Below are positions 46,132 through 54,934 of a stretch of DNA of 64,000 nucleotides, in pieces (within the stretch, counting starts at the first letter, position 1; every line of letters begins with the position of its first letter). The notes below the pieces were generated by a model. It ran no database searches. It saw nothing but the letters and a program-made list of their open reading frames with translations, and was not told the DNA's origin. The translations under genes were made by a program, and so were the position numbers. The DNA is from an uncultured Latescibacterota bacterium (GTDB lineage Bacteria; Latescibacterota; UBA2968; UBA8231). The DNA lies in contig OX638377.1 of the NCBI GenBank assembly GCA_951813615.1, forward strand, positions 5,615,739-5,679,738, written 5' to 3'.

Positions 46132-47325
46132 TCACGCACTCGGCGGCCACGGGTCCAAACAGGCCCCGGTCGGCCGCGGTCCACTCGGTCGCCACCTGAA
46201 CGCATCATACGACCGGTATTCCAAGTCCAGCCACGGCGTTTCCAGCCGCTTGTACCCCTCGTAGCGCGAGGTCAGCGCTGCTTCAAGAACGCCACTGGTC
46301 AGCAGTGTGCGCTCGACCGGATACTGGGCCTCGCCGCTCAGGAACATCTCTTCGACGTTGAGCGACAGATAGCTGAAATGTGCGTACGCCCCTTCCGGCC
46401 CGCCGTGCCCTTGGGCGTGGAACTCGCAGGCTTGCACCTGTCCGCCGACCCGCGCCGCGTACGCCAAGTCGTGAACGTAGCCGTTGAGCATCAGCACAGC
46501 CCCCCGCAATCCGTCGCTGTATTCCACGACAAAAAGCGCCGGATTTTCGCAGTGCTCTTCCATCGTCCCCTCGGGCTTATCGACAATGGTCGCACAGGCA
46601 GCTTCTGCTAGTTCCCGCGACCACAATCCCTCATCGGCAGCCCGCCACACAGCCTCCCCCTCCAAACAAGTCACCGCCGCCACTCCTGTCTCTCCACCCT
46701 GCCGCCGCTCGACCATGCACTGGAGCACTTCGAGGGTGTGGAACCCGTAGATATCCAACCCGGAAAACCCAATCGCCACTGCCTCTTCCACGGGGGTTTC
46801 CAACTTGTGCTCAACCCAGGGCTGCCGCCAACACACCGGCAGCGAAGACCCACCCATAAACGCCGCACCCACCGCCTGTGCCCGTTGGTACATCCACAGC
46901 GCATCGGTCCAGCTATAGGACAAGTGCTTGTCGTTGAACACCGGCACCCCCCGCTTCGACGTCGCCATAACCCCACAGATTTGCTCCATAAAATAGCGGC
47001 GCGGATAGAGCTGCTGCTCCTTCTCGTTCCAGGCGTAATCCCCGTGCTCGCCAATGGATAGCACCCCATCCACCGCTAGCTCCCGTCCCCCCAGACACAG
47101 CGCCGCTGAGATGCTGTTAAAAATCGGCACTCCGTGCTCTTGGGCCATCGCCCGTCCCATATCGTTTTCGGGGAACTGGTCGATGTACATAGACGCGACC
47201 TCGACCCTCGGCGCGCACAAGCCCTCATCCGTGGGAAAGCCCTTGAGAAACTTGGAGACGATCACGTCGGCATGCGACCGAGGGCGGTATTCGGTGATGA
47301 TCGCCGCGATTTTCTTTTTGCTCAT
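46132..47325 (-). CDS. Conserved protein of unknown function (paralogue of 4833-6008)
   Basis: Protein of 397 aa, roughly 55-60% identical to the one at 4833 in the stretches I compared: YRPRSHADVIVSKFLKG, GEHGDYAWNE, LYPRRYFMEQI, DKHLSYSWTDA, GGSSLPVCWR, EVLQCMVERR and ERTLLTSG. Conserved Glu/His/Asp/Arg in these strings suggest an enzyme. No signal peptide. I start at ATG 47325. It begins 10 bp after the mannonate-dehydratase stop and so is probably in its operon, which supports a role in sugar-acid or polyol breakdown. No named family recognised. Confidence 0.8.
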   Translation of the reverse strand: MSKKKIAAIITEYRPRSHADVIVSKFLKGFPTDEGLCAPRVEVASMYIDQFPENDMGRAMAQEHGVPIFNSISAALCLGGRELAVDGVLSIGEHGDYAWNEKEQQLYPRRYFMEQICGVMATSKRGVPVFNDKHLSYSWTDALWMYQRAQAVGAAFMGGSSLPVCWRQPWVEHKLETPVEEAVAIGFSGLDIYGFHTLEVLQCMVERRQGGETGVAAVTCLEGEAVWRAADEGLWSRELAEAACATIVDKPEGTMEEHCENPALFVVEYSDGLRGAVLMLNGYVHDLAYAARVGGQVQACEFHAQGHGGPEGAYAHFSYLSLNVEEMFLSGEAQYPVERTLLTSGVLEAALTSRYEGYKRLETPWLDLEYRSYDAFRWRPSGPRPTGACLDPWPPSA

Positions 47326-47335
47326 CTTTATCTCA

Positions 47336-48298
47336 CTATTTGATAGCCGCCAACGCGGCAAACAACGCCTTGATGTACCCCACCGAGTACGCCAATCCCC
47401 GCGTCAGTGCCCCCTCGTCCCCTTCTAGCGCCGGTATGTGGTCGGGGTTGATGCACCCGTCGAAACCCACCCGGTCCAGTTCCAGAAGGATTTTGGCCAT
47501 GTTCATATCACCGTCGTCGAGCAGGGTCTCTTCAAACCCCCCAGCCGTGGCCAAGCTCCCGCGCACATTGCGCAAATGCACCATGAAGATCCGGCCCTTG
47601 CGCCCGTAATTGTGCACCTCGTCGAGTACTAAGGGCAAACCCCCGGCCTCGGCGCGGGTGCCGCAGCAGTAGAGGTACCCAACTTGGCGGCTGGGGAAGG
47701 CGTCGATGACCTTGTGAAAACCCAAGCCGCCCAGCGGCGTATCCGGCAGCGGTGAGTCCGAAGGATGGATCGCCAGCTTGATGTCGCGGTCTTCGGCAAT
47801 GGGCACCAAGCGCTCGTACACCGTGCAAAAGCGCGCCCACCAAGCATCGAGCTGTTCTAGCGAAGGCGGCCCCTCATCGCTCTCGGCCAAGCTGCGGCTC
47901 TCGGCCCGGTAGCGATAGCCGCCGCGACGCGGCGAGTTCCAGCGGTGGAGCATCCAAGGGAATACGTCGCCGTGGAATCGCTGCCGCGCAATGGGCGCGC
48001 CGGCCTCGGCAAAAACCTCCAGCGCCGCGGCCGCGTTTTCCAACTCCTTCTCGCCATCGTCCTCTCCAGACATGAACTTTTCAGTTATGTCCGGCAGAGT
48101 CACGCGATTGAAGTCTAGCCCCCAAGAACGGATTTTTTTTCTTATTTTTATCACGGCGTCCAAGTCGGGATAGCCCTGCTCTTTGACCCCGGGGAAGTAG
48201 TTGCCCGCGCCAAAGTCCAAGCAATCGACCCCGAGTTGGGTGACGTAGCGCAGGTACGATTCCGACAGATCGCCGTGCCAGACGGATATTTTGAACAT
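47336..48298 (-). CDS. uxuA: Mannonate dehydratase-like TIM-barrel enzyme
   Basis: Protein of 320 aa, similar to mannonate dehydratase: the metal-site strings KLAIHPSDSPLP near residue 180, MVHLRNVRG near 240, and INPDHIPALEGD near 290 mirror the HPDDPP and DHVP motifs of UxuA. It would dehydrate D-mannonate to 2-keto-3-deoxygluconate in hexuronate breakdown. It is shorter than Escherichia coli UxuA (394 aa), so a related dehydratase or epimerase is possible. AAAGGAGG precedes ATG 48298. Confidence 0.78.
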   Translation of the reverse strand: MFKISVWHGDLSESYLRYVTQLGVDCLDFGAGNYFPGVKEQGYPDLDAVIKIRKKIRSWGLDFNRVTLPDITEKFMSGEDDGEKELENAAAALEVFAEAGAPIARQRFHGDVFPWMLHRWNSPRRGGYRYRAESRSLAESDEGPPSLEQLDAWWARFCTVYERLVPIAEDRDIKLAIHPSDSPLPDTPLGGLGFHKVIDAFPSRQVGYLYCCGTRAEAGGLPLVLDEVHNYGRKGRIFMVHLRNVRGSLATAGGFEETLLDDGDMNMAKILLELDRVGFDGCINPDHIPALEGDEGALTRGLAYSVGYIKALFAALAAIK

Positions 48299-48385
48299 CG
48301 TTTGCCCTCCTTTTGCGGGGCACAAAATAGCCAAGTCCCCTCAATCCAACAAGCAGAGCCCCTCTTGCCCATAGGACAATAAAAC

Positions 48386-48796
48386 ATGCCAGCACAGCTT
48401 CCCGACTTCACGCTCACCCTAGACGTCCGCGACTACGAATGCGACTTACAGGGCATTGTCAACAACGCGATCTACCAACACTACCTCGAACACGCCCGCC
48501 ACCAGTATCTGCAAAGCCTCGGCCTCAGCTTTGCCCGCTTCCACGAACAGGGCCACGACTTGGTCCTCACCCGCGCAGAAATCGACTACAAGACGCCCCT
48601 CCGCAGCGGCGACCGCTTCACAGTCGAACTGCGCGTAGAACGGGAGAGCCGCCTGCGCTTTTGCTTTGTCCAAGATATCTTCAGAGAAGCCGACGGCGCA
48701 CACGTGCTGCACGGTCGCCTCATCGGCACCAGCCTCAACCGCGATGGGAAGCGCGGCTTTCCGTCTGAGATAGAGGAACTGTTGGCGAATCGCTGA
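48386..48796 (+). CDS. Acyl-CoA thioesterase, 4-hydroxybenzoyl-CoA type
   Basis: Hot-dog-fold thioesterase of 136 aa. The family motif D-x-x-G-I-V-N-N-A-x-Y-x-x-Y-x-E is seen near residues 17-32 (DLQGIVNNAIYQHYLEHAR), with Asp17 as the catalytic residue. It hydrolyses acyl-CoA in the cytoplasm; members include YbgC-like and FadM-like enzymes. It is divergent from mannonate dehydratase and stands alone. The precise substrate is unknown. Confidence 0.9.
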   Translation: MPAQLPDFTLTLDVRDYECDLQGIVNNAIYQHYLEHARHQYLQSLGLSFARFHEQGHDLVLTRAEIDYKTPLRSGDRFTVELRVERESRLRFCFVQDIFREADGAHVLHGRLIGTSLNRDGKRGFPSEIEELLANR

Positions 48797-48888
48797 TTTA
48801 TAGGAGGCCGAAACCGCCCCCGGTATCCGAGGCTCTTTCGACTTGTAACCTTGAGGCGACCCAACGAGGGCTCTAAGACGCCTCTAAG

Positions 48889-49086
48889 CTACTTTTGGGG
48901 AAAATGGTATAAAGGTGCTGAATCAATCGGCGTACCTGTTGCGACGCGCTCGATTTCACGGGCAGTGTCTTCGGTAATGATTTGGTCGCCACACACATCG
49001 CAAACCAGAGCCGGAACGCCTTCGATTACCACCAGTTGGTCGCCGCGGCGAGAACCGAACACGATGTGCTTGTCCCGTTGGTCCAT
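48889..49086 (-). pseudogene. YgiT/MqsA-type zinc-finger antitoxin, N-terminally truncated
   Basis: About 65 codons whose core, RRGDQLVVIEGVPALVCDVC followed by GDQIITEDTAREIERV, is the YgiT-type zinc-finger domain found in MqsA-like antitoxins. Only one of the two CxxC pairs remains; the N-terminal CxxCGG is gone. The frame continues upstream to 49278 but there it is merely antisense to the Rpn-like fragment. No partner toxin is present. It looks like a dead antitoxin fused head to head with another broken gene. Confidence 0.6.
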
Positions 49087-49776
49087 CACGAGTTTCAAAC
49101 CACGGACAGCACCCCACCCATGCCGCAGCGCATGGTCGGCTATATCGGGCGTGCTATTGGGCAACATGGCCTGCCGATCTACTCCAGCGTCATCTATCTG
49201 CGTCCCGACGCCGGCCGTACCGATCCAGGGCATTATCTCCAAGAACGGCACGGCTTCCGCGTCTTGGTGCAATACCAAGTGATTCGGCTGAGTGAACTAG
49301 ACGGCCAACGCATTCTCGACGAGGGGCATTCGGGCTTGTTGCCGTTTGCGCCGTTGATGCAGCGGCCAGTGGGAGTGGATGCCGAGGCGTGGTTGCGTCA
49401 GTGTATCAACCGGGCGCAAGAGGTACCGATGGACGAGACCATCAAGGCCAATTACTTGGCCGATCTTGCGATCTTGAGCGGTTTAGTGTATAAATCAGAA
49501 ACAATAATGACCATCATCGCGGAGGCGACCATGTACGAATCGTCAGTAGCGCAGTATTTCGCGGAAAAGGGCATCAAGCAAGGCATTGAGCAAGGCATTC
49601 GCGAAAGCATCCAAGAAGCGTTGGAACTGCGCTTTCAGCCAGAGGCCGCGTCGGATCCGTTGGCCGCCCGCCTTGGGGCCATTGACGATGTGCAGCGCCT
49701 CAAGCAATTGTTTCGGTCGGCCATACAGGTACCCAGCCTCGAAGCCTTTAGGAACCTGCTAGACGAAGCCGAGTAG
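48982..49776 (+). pseudogene. Rpn/YhgA-like PD-(D/E)xK nuclease family protein, N-terminus replaced
   Basis: The homologous part begins near 49062: LVHHEFQTTDSTPPMPQRM, then GQHGLPIYSSVIYLRPDAGR, RVLVQYQVIRLSELDGQ and a C-terminal GIKQGIEQGIRESIQEALE repeat-like helix typical of Rpn-like/DUF4351-related proteins. The E-F-Q string is the usual catalytic E-x-Q site. The preceding 26 codons (48982-49061) are antisense to the YgiT fragment, so the true N-terminus with the first catalytic Asp is missing. The rest of the frame is intact, so a short product could still be made. Confidence 0.6.
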
Positions 49777-49811
49777 GGTCGCCGTATAACGTCAGTTACT
49801 CGGTTAGCTTC

Positions 49812-51932
49812 CTACTTGAGCGCCAGCCCCGCTTCTCGCAGGTACCCCTCACACTCGTCCAGCGATTCGCCGACCAGCAGCACGGTGGCGAAAGAACGGG
49901 CCTGCGCCGGATCAGTCGTAAAAAGCACCCCACCGCTCAATTGCTTACCATCGGGCATCATCCGGGCCGGATGTGCAGTCTCCAGAGCAGCGGCACATTC
50001 GGCCAAGTCAGCAAACCCAGCCGCTGCGACCTCGCGCCGGCTAATCACCAACCACAAGGCCGTGCGCGCCGAATTAACCGCCTGTTGCAACTTGAGCGCC
50101 ACCCGCCCCATCGTCGTGCGCGGATTGACCTCCACAATCGGCTTTAGTCGCAGTCGGTCACAGTCGCGGTACACCATAGCATCCACGCCGACCGGCCCCT
50201 GATAACCAGCAGCGCACAGCGGCTCGGCGAGCCATTCAGCAAGCTGCTCTCCCAATTTCGCCAAGCGGCGGGCATCGCGTCCATCGCCGTAGAGAAACCG
50301 CTTCACCTCCTCATCGAGGCCAGCAGTAAGCGAGCCGACGAACGAGCCGCGATACTGCCCGCGCTTATCAGTGAGAAACCGAGTCCAGCCAGCCACCGTC
50401 GCCGCACCCTCGGCTCCCACGTCAAAATGCAGCGACAGATCCACCACCTTGTCGAGCCACGGCTCTACTACGACTTGGCCTTGCTGCCGTAAAATATTTT
50501 CCAAGCGACCGCGCTGTTCCGCGCGTATCTGTCCTCCATGGCAGTGTATTTGCCCGCGCCCCGAAGAGCCGTAGATGGCCTTGATTACCACCGCGCCAAA
50601 ACCCGCCTCTCCCAGGTGCTCTATCTCCGCCAAGGCTTGTTCTGTCGTCTCGCAAGTCGTGCCGACCACATCCGTCCCGCAGAAATAGTCGGCCTCCTGC
50701 ACCGCGAGAAATTCGCCGAGCCGCGCCGCGCTCCACGACTTGGCGTAAATCTGCCGAACCGCCGCGCTCCAGCAAGGCCCTTCTCCACCGCGAGGTAAGC
50801 CCTCAACCAACGGCGCAAGCAACTCGGCGCTGTCAGGACTCCAACCCCAGGGTCTGAGAGCATTGACCTTGCGCTCGGCAAGCACCGCTAGGCCCTCTGC
50901 GTTGCACTCGACAAACTCCGGAATCGCAAATCCCAACTCCTGCATCCGCCGCAAAAAGCCCGGCGAAGGCTTTTCGCGCAGCAGCACCACGTCGTCGCGG
51001 ACGCACAGCAGCATGGGCAACGCTTGGAAGTCGGCTTCCAACTCAACCACCCGCTGCGACGGCGTAAGACCCGGCCGCCCCAAAGCCACCTGCTCTTCGC
51101 AGTTGGCGTTGAACCAGTACACAGCCGGACAGCGTCCCCGCGACTGCGAAAACAGTTCCAATTCGTCGATATAGTCCGCGGAAAGCCCAGCCTGAAACCG
51201 ACCCGCGCGATTGAAGCCAATGCCCTTGGCCCGCGCCGGCCCCAGCGGGAAGCGCAGTGCCTGTCGATAGGCTTCCCACTCGCTCAACTCGGCCTCCTGC
51301 CAGCGCCTAAACCATGTCAATCCGTGTTTAACGTGGCCGATTTCGTCGCGGTAGATCCGCTCTAAAATCGTCGCAGTCTCCGGGTCGTCCAATTGCCGAT
51401 AGACCTCGGCGTAGTGCCGCGCGTAGTCGAGATTGGCTTGTTCGAGGGTCAGGCTCAAGCCCGTTACAAAGTCCATCGGAGACTCCATCGGCCCGATGGC
51501 CTTCCAGAAAAAATCGCCGACCGGGATCTCGCCGAATTGCACCCCAATCTCCTGCATCCGCTGCTGGTAGAGCCGCACGTGCTCTTGCTCATCTTTAAGC
51601 GTCTGCACCAAGCCGCGGCGAAACTTCTCCGGGGCCTGCGGAAATTTGAGCAGGGCCAGTGCCATCAACTCCAAGGCGAGCAACTCGTGATTGGCGAAAA
51701 AGTGCAAGACCAGCCCGCGCTCTTTTTCGCTGTGAAAGTGACGCACGTCGCGGAAGCGGAGCTTTTCCCGATGGTGCCACTCGTCTAGACCCAAGCCGGC
51801 TGGTCGACCCGGCGCACTGGGGGTCGCAATTCCCGCACCGGGCGCGCGGTCCTCGTAGCGGTTGAGGACCACGAGCTTGTCTTCCCAGCGCGTGCCGAAT
51901 AGTACCTGCTCGGCGAATTGGCGAATTTCCAT
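49812..51932 (-). CDS. DUF455 ferritin-like domain fused to ATP-grasp domain
   Basis: Protein of about 706 aa. The N-terminal part (residues 1-260) is a DUF455-type ferritin-like four-helix domain with diiron ligands Glu83 (FANHELLALE), Glu115/His118 (KDEQEHVRLY), Glu164 and Glu197/His200 (RDEIGHVKHG). The C-terminal part (about 400-700) is ATP-grasp-like: VVIKAIYGSSGRG for nucleotide binding and VEVNPRTTMGRVA for Mg2+. Such a pairing suggests an oxidase or hydroxylase coupled to a peptide- or amide-forming ligase, perhaps for a small natural product. Start uncertain: ATG 51932, ATG 51950 or GTG 51965. Domain names are from motif memory. Confidence 0.75.
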   Translation of the reverse strand: MEIRQFAEQVLFGTRWEDKLVVLNRYEDRAPGAGIATPSAPGRPAGLGLDEWHHREKLRFRDVRHFHSEKERGLVLHFFANHELLALELMALALLKFPQAPEKFRRGLVQTLKDEQEHVRLYQQRMQEIGVQFGEIPVGDFFWKAIGPMESPMDFVTGLSLTLEQANLDYARHYAEVYRQLDDPETATILERIYRDEIGHVKHGLTWFRRWQEAELSEWEAYRQALRFPLGPARAKGIGFNRAGRFQAGLSADYIDELELFSQSRGRCPAVYWFNANCEEQVALGRPGLTPSQRVVELEADFQALPMLLCVRDDVVLLREKPSPGFLRRMQELGFAIPEFVECNAEGLAVLAERKVNALRPWGWSPDSAELLAPLVEGLPRGGEGPCWSAAVRQIYAKSWSAARLGEFLAVQEADYFCGTDVVGTTCETTEQALAEIEHLGEAGFGAVVIKAIYGSSGRGQIHCHGGQIRAEQRGRLENILRQQGQVVVEPWLDKVVDLSLHFDVGAEGAATVAGWTRFLTDKRGQYRGSFVGSLTAGLDEEVKRFLYGDGRDARRLAKLGEQLAEWLAEPLCAAGYQGPVGVDAMVYRDCDRLRLKPIVEVNPRTTMGRVALKLQQAVNSARTALWLVISRREVAAAGFADLAECAAALETAHPARMMPDGKQLSGGVLFTTDPAQARSFATVLLVGESLDECEGYLREAGLALK

Positions 51933-51958
51933 GCCGTCAATATAACGCATCCCCTGCC

Positions 51959-51987
51959 TTGACACCTAGCCTGCCCCACCGTATCTA
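51959..51987 (+). promoter_or_regulatory. Strong sigma-70-type promoter for the gene at 52021
   Basis: TTGACA at 51959-51964 and TATCTA at 51982-51987 with a 17-bp spacer, followed by AAAAGGAG and an ATG at 52021. It lies at the very 5' end of the divergent DUF455-ATP-grasp gene, whose upstream start codons fall inside or next to the -35 box, which favours the shorter start for that gene. Confidence 0.7.
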
Positions 51988-52020
51988 GCCCCCTCTCACT
52001 ACTTCCAAAAGGAGCCCCCA

Positions 52021-53271
52021 ATGCAGGTCCAATCCGTCGAACTCATCCACTTGGACGTTCCGTTTACCGACCACACCAATCAGCACATGCAGTACTGGTT
52101 GCCGCACTGGCGCATCGTCCAACTCTGCAAAATCACTCTCGCCGACGGCACCATCGGCTGGGGCGAGACCATCCCCAATTACACGTGGGCCAAAGTCCCC
52201 GAAGACATCGAAGACCGCATCGTCGGCCGCGCCGTTGGCGATTTGCTGTGGCAGGATGCGCTGGGTGCTGGGGTCCAGCAGGCGCTTTTCGACGCAGTGG
52301 GCAAGGTCTTAGGTGCCCCAGCCTACCGCCTGTTGGGCACCAAGGTCCGCACGTGGTGCCCACTGTCGTGGTGGGCGATGGACATGCCGGCCGCAGATTG
52401 GGCGCGCCAGTGCGCTGACGCCGTCGCGCAGGGCTATACCACCGCCAAGCTCAAGGCGCGAACATGGTACGACCTGCACGCCTGCATCCAAGCCATTATT
52501 GAGGCCGTCCCCCCGCAGTTCAAGCTCGACTTGGACTTCAACGGCACACTCGCCAACGCCGCCAGTGCCGTCGAGTTTTTATCAACCTTGGAGCAATACC
52601 CACAGGTGGCCATGATTGAGACGCCGATCCCCCAATCCGATGTGGCCGGCAACGCCCAAATCCGCAACCACATCCGCCGCCCGCTGGCCATGCACTACGG
52701 CTCGCCACCCATTCTCACCACTCTGCAAGAAGACGTGGCCGACGGCTTTGTCGTCGGCGTTGGAGCCCACGGCATCGCGCAGCAATCCGCGGTTGCAGAC
52801 GTGGCCAACAAGCCCTTCTGGCTCCAGCTCGTCGGCACGGGCATCACCACCACGTGGGCCGCCCACTTGGGCGCGGTCTGCCCCCAGAGCAAGTGGCCGG
52901 CCATTACCTGCATGAACATCTGGGAGAGTCAACTGTTGGCCGACCCCATCCAGCTTCGCGGCGGCTATTACCGAGTCCCAGAACAACCCGGCCTCGGCAT
53001 TGAAATTGACCTGCAGGCCATAGAGCGATACCGAGTGGATTACAGTTGGGTCGATCCGCCCCGCCACGTCTATCGCTACGTCCGCGCCAACGGCGAAGTC
53101 ACCTACTATGGCTGCTCCAAGCAGGACCTCCACAACGAATACCCCCGCGACGCCATGCCCGTCTGCGAAAGCGGCTCCGAATGCCTCCCCGTCGAAGACG
53201 ACGGGAGCCGCGAGTTTGCCCAGATTTACGAAGCCGTGCAGGATGGGGGGACGTTTAGGAGGGCCGAGTAA
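52021..53271 (+). CDS. Enolase-superfamily (mandelate racemase-like) enzyme
   Basis: Protein of 416 aa. Enolase-superfamily features are the N-terminal capping domain with GWGETIPNY near residue 46, the K-x-K acid/base motif (Lys143, Lys145 in TAKLKAR), metal ligands Asp170/Asp172 (KLDLDFNG) and Glu200 (MIETPIP). The usual third metal ligand and C-terminal base are less clear: the MHYGSPP and VGVGAH segments stand where these should be. An extra 60-residue C-terminal tail with acidic and Cys residues (YGCSKQDLH, CESGSEC) is unusual. It would act on a carboxylate sugar. It may be an operon with the acyltransferase 8 bp downstream. Confidence 0.85.
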   Translation: MQVQSVELIHLDVPFTDHTNQHMQYWLPHWRIVQLCKITLADGTIGWGETIPNYTWAKVPEDIEDRIVGRAVGDLLWQDALGAGVQQALFDAVGKVLGAPAYRLLGTKVRTWCPLSWWAMDMPAADWARQCADAVAQGYTTAKLKARTWYDLHACIQAIIEAVPPQFKLDLDFNGTLANAASAVEFLSTLEQYPQVAMIETPIPQSDVAGNAQIRNHIRRPLAMHYGSPPILTTLQEDVADGFVVGVGAHGIAQQSAVADVANKPFWLQLVGTGITTTWAAHLGAVCPQSKWPAITCMNIWESQLLADPIQLRGGYYRVPEQPGLGIEIDLQAIERYRVDYSWVDPPRHVYRYVRANGEVTYYGCSKQDLHNEYPRDAMPVCESGSECLPVEDDGSREFAQIYEAVQDGGTFRRAE

Positions 53272-53279
53272 ACCAACCC

Positions 53280-54932
53280 GTGAACAGGAGCTCTTACCCG
53301 CGTCGCTACGATCTCGATGCCTTGCGCGCCACGACGATGTTGCTCGGCATCGCATTGCACGCGGGGTTGTCCTTCACCCCGTTTCCCTGGGCAGTCCAGG
53401 ATGAGCGGCAAAGCGGTTTCTTTTGGTTTTTATTCGCTGCAATCCACGGCTTCCGCATGCCGGTGTTCTTTGTGCTGAGCGGCTTTTTTACGGCCATGCT
53501 TTGGCGCGGGCGCGGCTTGAAACCATTGCTCTCCCACCGCTTGCGCCGCGTGTTGCTGCCGTTCCTGCTCGGGCTGGTGACCATCGTTCCCGCAGTGAAC
53601 TGGATCAGCGGCTGGGCCATTGCATCTGGATTAGAAGCCAACGCGGCCAAGACTGAGAAAGACAACATCTGGAGCGCAGCCAAGAACGGGGACCTCGCCG
53701 CGATTGAACGACACGTGCAAGGCGGGGCCGATATCAATGGGATCGATCCGGCCTCCGGGCAGACTCCCCTAGTATGGGCTGCGCTGGTCGGCCAGCTTGA
53801 AGCCGTCGATTGGCTGCTGCAAAACGGGGCCGCGGTCAATGGCCGCACCAAGAACGGCGGCACGCCCTTGCACGCGGCGGCTTTCTTGGGACGAGTGGAA
53901 GTCGCCAAACTGTTGCTTCAGTACGGAGCAGATCCTGAGGCAAAAAACAACAACGGCGATACGCCTCGGGCGGCCCTAGAAGCGGACTGGGAACTGACTC
54001 AGTATTTGGCAGACTGGTTGCAGATTGAACTCGATGTGCGACAAGTCAAGGACGGCCGCGTTGAAATCGTCGGACTGTTCGGACAAGCCTCCGCTGGCGA
54101 CGGTCGGGAAAAAATCGACAAGCCAAAGGAGGAATCGGCCGAGTTCCTCAAAGCGATGGCATCGCCGATCTTTGCCGTGCCGCTTTTTCACCACCTTTGG
54201 TTCTTGTGGTTCCTCTGCTGGCTGGTCCTCGTCTTCGCACTCTACGCTCGCCTCGCTGATTGGCTGCAATGGCAAGGACCACCCAAGTGGCTGGTTCTTT
54301 CACCCGTTCGCTTTCTCTATTTGATCCCTCTGACCATGATTCCGCAATCGCTCATGGGACTGGTCATACCCAGTTTTGGCCCAGACACCTCCTTGGGCCT
54401 ACTGCCCATGCCGCACATAGTACTTTACTACGCCCTCTTTTTCTTCTTTGGCGCTCTGTATTTCGACTGCGACGACCCAGACGGCCGGGTCGGGAAATGG
54501 TGGTGGCTAGGGCTCCCCGTGGGGCTATTCATCGTCTTCCCGTTCGGGCTCGAATTTTCAACGGGTTCATTCGGATTTCGCCAAGAGATATTCGATCCGG
54601 CTATGTCCCGGACCGCGGCGGTAGTATTGCAGGTGATCTACGCTTGGATGATGACCTTTGGTTTCATCGGCCTGTTCCGCAAACTCTGCACCCGCGAAAA
54701 CAAAACCATTCGCTATGTGTCGGATTCGTCGTACTGGCTGTACGTGACGCACGTACCGCTGATCATTGGCGCTCAATTGGCCGTGCGCGATTGGCCTCTT
54801 GCTTCAGGGGTAAAGTACTTCCTAGTTTTGCTAGCAGTCATCGGCCTTTTGCTGCTGATCTACCAATTCCTCGTCCGCTACACTTGGCTGGGCCGATTGC
54901 TGAACGGTCCTCGCGTCCGCCCGACTAGCTAG
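53280..54932 (+). CDS. Acyltransferase-3-type membrane protein with internal ankyrin repeats
   Basis: Protein of 550 aa. The N-terminus is acyltransferase-3/OpgC-like: RRYDLDALRATTMLLGIALH with the conserved His27, then helices near 45-75 and 90-117. Residues about 127-245 are three to four ankyrin repeats (NIWSAAKNGDLAAIERHV, GQTPLVWAALVGQLEAVDWL, GGTPLHAAAFLGRVEVAKLL). About eight further helices follow from 295 on, with the usual YVSDSSYWLYVTHVPLI near the end. The soluble ankyrin block must hang from one membrane loop. It starts at GTG 53280. It would move an acyl or succinyl group onto a glycan. Confidence 0.85.
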   Translation: MNRSSYPRRYDLDALRATTMLLGIALHAGLSFTPFPWAVQDERQSGFFWFLFAAIHGFRMPVFFVLSGFFTAMLWRGRGLKPLLSHRLRRVLLPFLLGLVTIVPAVNWISGWAIASGLEANAAKTEKDNIWSAAKNGDLAAIERHVQGGADINGIDPASGQTPLVWAALVGQLEAVDWLLQNGAAVNGRTKNGGTPLHAAAFLGRVEVAKLLLQYGADPEAKNNNGDTPRAALEADWELTQYLADWLQIELDVRQVKDGRVEIVGLFGQASAGDGREKIDKPKEESAEFLKAMASPIFAVPLFHHLWFLWFLCWLVLVFALYARLADWLQWQGPPKWLVLSPVRFLYLIPLTMIPQSLMGLVIPSFGPDTSLGLLPMPHIVLYYALFFFFGALYFDCDDPDGRVGKWWWLGLPVGLFIVFPFGLEFSTGSFGFRQEIFDPAMSRTAAVVLQVIYAWMMTFGFIGLFRKLCTRENKTIRYVSDSSYWLYVTHVPLIIGAQLAVRDWPLASGVKYFLVLLAVIGLLLLIYQFLVRYTWLGRLLNGPRVRPTS

Positions 54933-54934
54933 CC

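Noticed and set aside
49087..49278. Upstream extension of the YgiT-type frame
   Set aside because: It is antisense to the conserved Rpn-like coding sequence, which has clear family strings.
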